DNA of 64,000 bases, from positions 1 through 64,000 of the forward strand of contig NZ_JAQGLA010000022.1 of NCBI RefSeq assembly GCF_027853915.1. The letters run 5' to 3'. Position 1 is the first letter of the stretch; every line of letters begins with the position of its first letter. The DNA is from Saccharopolyspora oryzae. GTDB taxonomy: Bacteria; Actinomycetota; Actinomycetes; Mycobacteriales; Pseudonocardiaceae. Both the position numbers and the translations under genes were made by a program. Below the pieces are notes generated by a model. It searched no databases. It was given only the letters and a program-made list of their open reading frames with translations, and had not been told where the DNA came from. This document shows positions 61,803 to 64,000 of the stretch, in pieces.

Positions 61803-63182
61803 GTGTCCCTGCTAGCCCGCTTGGACCGGCTCCCGCTGAGCCGGCCGCACTACCTGCTGCTGTTGCTCGGCGGCCTCGGCTACACCTTCGACGGGATGGA
61901 CTCCGCCGTGGTGGCCTTCCTGCTGCCGAGCGTGCAAGACGCGTGGGGGCTGAACAACGCGCAGCTCGGCCTGATCGGCTCGGCCACCCCGTTCGGATTC
62001 CTGTTCGGTGCCACCTGCGCCGGGTTGCTCGGCGACCGCATCGGCCGCCGCAAGGTGATGATGTGGGCGCTGGGCTTCTACGCGGTGTTCTCGGTCGTCG
62101 GCGCCATGTCGCCGAACTACGAGATCTTCCTGGGCGCCCGGGTGCTCGCCGGGTTCGGCGCCGGGGCGGAGAGCGCGATCATCGCGCCGTTCCTGTCCGA
62201 GTTCGTCCCCGCCGCCCGGCGCGGCTGGTTCGTCGGCGCGCTGGCCGGCTTCTTCTCCTTCGGTTTCGTCGCGGCGGCGCTGCTCGGCCGGTTCGTGGTG
62301 CAGCCGGTACCCGAGGGCTGGCGCTGGGCGCAGGTGATCACCGCGCTGCCGATCGTGATGCTGCTGTGGTGGCGGCGTTCGCTGCCGGAATCGCCGCGCT
62401 ACCTGCTGGCCTGCGGCAAGACCGCCGAAGCGGAGCAGGTCGTGGTCGACCTGGAGCGCAAGGTGCAGGCGGCGACCGGGCAACCGCTGCCGCCGGTGCC
62501 GGAAGCCGCCGTGGACAAGCCGGCCGAGGCGCGCAAGATCGGACTGCTCTCCGCGCTGAAGTACCTGTGGAGCGGCCGGATGGCGCGGCGCACCTCGATC
62601 ACCTGGCTGATCTGGTTCGTGATCACCTTCTCCTACTACGGCTTCTTCACCTGGATCCCGACGTTGCTGGTGCAGCAGGGCATCACGGTCACCAAGAGCT
62701 TCGAGTTCTCGATCATCATCTACCTCGCGCAGGTCCCCGGGTACTTCTCGGCGGCGTGGCTGGGCGAGTTCCTGGACCGCAAGAACACCATCGCGCTGTA
62801 CCTGGCGGGCGCGGCGGCCAGCGCGTTCTGGATGTCGCAGATGACCGAGCCGGTGCTGATCACGGTCGCGGCAGCGGTGCTGTCGTTCTTCCTCAACGGC
62901 ACCTACGCGGCGGTCTACTCGTACACGCCGGAGGTGTTCCCGACCTGGATCCGCGCCTCGGGCACCGGGTTGTCCAGCGCGTTCGGCCGCGTCGGCAGCA
63001 TCATCGCACCGTCGGTGATCGGGATGTCCGCGGCGACGCTCGGCTTCGCGGGCGTGTTCGGCATGACCACGGCGGTGCTCGCCGTCGGCGTCGTTTGCAC
63101 CCTGATCTTCGGCCTGTCGACTGCGGGCCGCTCGCTGGAGGACCTGACCGAAGCCGACGCGCGGAAGGAGCCCGTCCGGTGA
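61803..63182 (+). CDS. MFS transporter
   Basis: A 459-residue major-facilitator protein with twelve predicted helices. Helix 1 has GYTFDGMDSAVVAFLLPSV. The 2-3 loop reads GDRIGRRKVMM, the classic MFS motif. LPESPRYLL after helix 6 is typical of the sugar-porter and aromatic-acid (AAHS) groups, and FLNGTYAAVYSYTPEVFPTWIRASGTGLSSAFGRVGSI marks the second half. The GTG at 61803 follows GGAGG; the longer ORF from 61728 would start inside the operator dyad. Its stop overlaps the GAF gene start. It probably imports the compound that the downstream amidohydrolase cleaves. Confidence 0.87.
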   Translation: MSLLARLDRLPLSRPHYLLLLLGGLGYTFDGMDSAVVAFLLPSVQDAWGLNNAQLGLIGSATPFGFLFGATCAGLLGDRIGRRKVMMWALGFYAVFSVVGAMSPNYEIFLGARVLAGFGAGAESAIIAPFLSEFVPAARRGWFVGALAGFFSFGFVAAALLGRFVVQPVPEGWRWAQVITALPIVMLLWWRRSLPESPRYLLACGKTAEAEQVVVDLERKVQAATGQPLPPVPEAAVDKPAEARKIGLLSALKYLWSGRMARRTSITWLIWFVITFSYYGFFTWIPTLLVQQGITVTKSFEFSIIIYLAQVPGYFSAAWLGEFLDRKNTIALYLAGAAASAFWMSQMTEPVLITVAAAVLSFFLNGTYAAVYSYTPEVFPTWIRASGTGLSSAFGRVGSIIAPSVIGMSAATLGFAGVFGMTTAVLAVGVVCTLIFGLSTAGRSLEDLTEADARKEPVR

Positions 63183-63634
63183 ACCTGTCCGCTGTGGAAG
63201 AAGAAGTCCGGCGGGAGATCGGCGTCCGGCTGTTCACGGTGCTCGCCTGGCTGCCCGGCCGGCGCGTGCTGCACCGGGCGCACACCAGCCACCCCGACCG
63301 CTACCCGGTGGGCGGTGAGAAGTCCGCCGAGGTCGCGGCCGACTGGCTGGAGCGCTGCATCCACCAGCAGCAGCCGTTCTTCGGGCCCGACGCCGAGTCG
63401 GTCCGCCAGGTCTTCGCCGACCACGAGCTGATCGCGGAACTCGGTTGCGGCTCGGTCATCAACGTGCCCGTGATCAGCGCCGACGGCACCACGTTGGGCA
63501 CCCTCGCACTGCTCGACGCGGAGCACGCCTACGGCCCGGCCCAGGTGGACCGCGCCGCTGAACTGGCCGAACTGGCCGTTCCCGCGCTGACCGAACTGGT
63601 CCAGCGCCTCGACGAGAACCAGGAGGATTCGTGA
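63179..63634 (+). CDS. Small GAF-domain protein
   Basis: A 151-residue protein that is almost entirely one GAF domain: LFTVLAWLPGRRVLHRAHTSHPDRYPVGG, the central hydrophobic strand, and CGSVINVPVISADGTTLGTLALLDAEHAYGPAQVDRAAELAELAVPALTEL. GAF domains bind small ligands; stand-alone ones often act as sensors or as small enzymes. GTG 63179 overlaps the MFS stop, and its own stop overlaps the amidohydrolase start (GTGA), so all three are translationally coupled. A role in sensing the operon's substrate is plausible; no output domain is present. Confidence 0.8.
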   Translation: MNLSAVEEEVRREIGVRLFTVLAWLPGRRVLHRAHTSHPDRYPVGGEKSAEVAADWLERCIHQQQPFFGPDAESVRQVFADHELIAELGCGSVINVPVISADGTTLGTLALLDAEHAYGPAQVDRAAELAELAVPALTELVQRLDENQEDS

Positions 63635-64000
63635 CCGCCCTGCTGCTGCGTTCCGGCAAGCTGCTCGACGTCGAAACCGGTGAGTACGCCGAAGGGGATC
63701 TCCTGTGCGTGGACGGCCGGATCGCCGAGACCGGCCCGCGCCTGAGCGCGCCGGAGGGCGCGCAGACCGTGGACCTGGCCGGTGCCGCCGTCCTGCCCGG
63801 GCTGATCGACGCGCACGTGCACGTCACGGCCGCCACCGCGGATCTCAGCTCGCTGCCGTCGTGGTCGCCGTCCTACGCCACGGCGCACGCCGCGCGGATC
63901 ATGGGCCAGATGCTCGACCGCGGCTTCACCACGGTCCGCGACGCCTCGGGCGCTGACTTCGGGCTGGCCGATGCGCAGGCCGAAGGCCTGATCCGGGGGC
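63631..64000 (+). CDS. Amidohydrolase, N-terminal part, cut by the window end
   Basis: About 123 residues are visible; the gene continues past the window. It starts at a GTG (63631) overlapping the GAF stop and reads TALLLRSGKLLDVETGEYAEGDLLCVDGRIAETG, then GAAVLPGLIDAHVHV. The HVH pair is the first metal-binding motif of amidohydrolases such as imidazolonepropionase-like and prolidase-like enzymes. GFTTVRDASGAD follows, as in that group. It is a predicted cytoplasmic metal-dependent hydrolase acting on whatever the MFS transporter brings in. Confidence 0.85.
   Translation, partial: MTALLLRSGKLLDVETGEYAEGDLLCVDGRIAETGPRLSAPEGAQTVDLAGAAVLPGLIDAHVHVTAATADLSSLPSWSPSYATAHAARIMGQMLDRGFTTVRDASGADFGLADAQAEGLIRG

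Overview
The window is about 64 kb of high-GC DNA. It has frequent GTG starts, strong G+C bias at third codon positions and stop/start overlaps, and no tRNA, rRNA, CRISPR array, prophage or intact transposon that I can see. Gene content points to an actinomycete, probably of the Pseudonocardiales and Saccharopolyspora- or Actinopolyspora-like. The pointers are a fused glycine/sarcosine-dimethylglycine N-methyltransferase, a mycobacterial-type adenosine kinase and a WS/DGAT-family acyltransferase. The taxonomic placement is inference.

Layout. 1-451: end of an amidohydrolase. 624-11756: an exopolysaccharide-type cluster with a CE4 deacetylase, nucleotide-sugar dehydrogenase, ATP-grasp protein, FAD oxidoreductase, polyprenyl-phosphate sugar transferase, GT4, epimerase, membrane-anchored GH18 and membrane GT2 synthase. 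11825-16206: MFS transporter and GH3 glycosidase, divergent from a LacI regulator. 16285-19535: two LuxR-type response regulators, a soluble histidine kinase and a GT4. 19590-26347: a decayed membrane-protein gene, a TPP enzyme, a lipoprotein esterase, an epoxide-hydrolase-like protein, and an exported aldose epimerase and GH2 glycosidase. 26729-28435: acyl-CoA synthetase.

29091-39351 is the most coherent unit: the betaine synthase (glycine to betaine with 3 SAM), metK, adoK, metH, ahcY and metF, all on the + strand. The enzymes form a closed activated-methyl cycle. MetK makes SAM, the methyltransferase spends it, AhcY splits SAH, AdoK removes adenosine, and MetF and MetH remethylate homocysteine. 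This looks like an osmolyte factory with its own cofactor recycling.

39776-47109 holds a small ORF, a WS/DGAT acyltransferase, tandem duplicated type-B carboxylesterases, a secreted PLC-like phosphodiesterase and a GlcD-like FAD oxidase. 47170-55855 is an amino-acid/2-oxoacid catabolic region: fused E1 alpha/beta, LysR, Glu/Leu-type dehydrogenase, DAO-type oxidase, aldehyde dehydrogenase and an ornithine-cyclodeaminase-like enzyme. 56149-60692 holds an APC permease, an IT-type transporter, a beta-lactamase-like hydrolase and an unknown protein. 60763-64000 is an RpiR regulator divergent from an MFS-GAF-amidohydrolase operon cut by the window edge.

Non-coding structure is unusually rich. Four copies of a 61-bp element carry two 20-bp palindromes (based on GCAGTTTCAATTGAAACTGC) with centres exactly 41 bp apart and a related spacer, in both orientations. 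Two long hairpins are built on TTCAATGGAA. Five terminator-like hairpins share a CGTGAG/CTCACG base but have different upper stems. Possible alternative RNA folds precede the betaine synthase and the APC permease.
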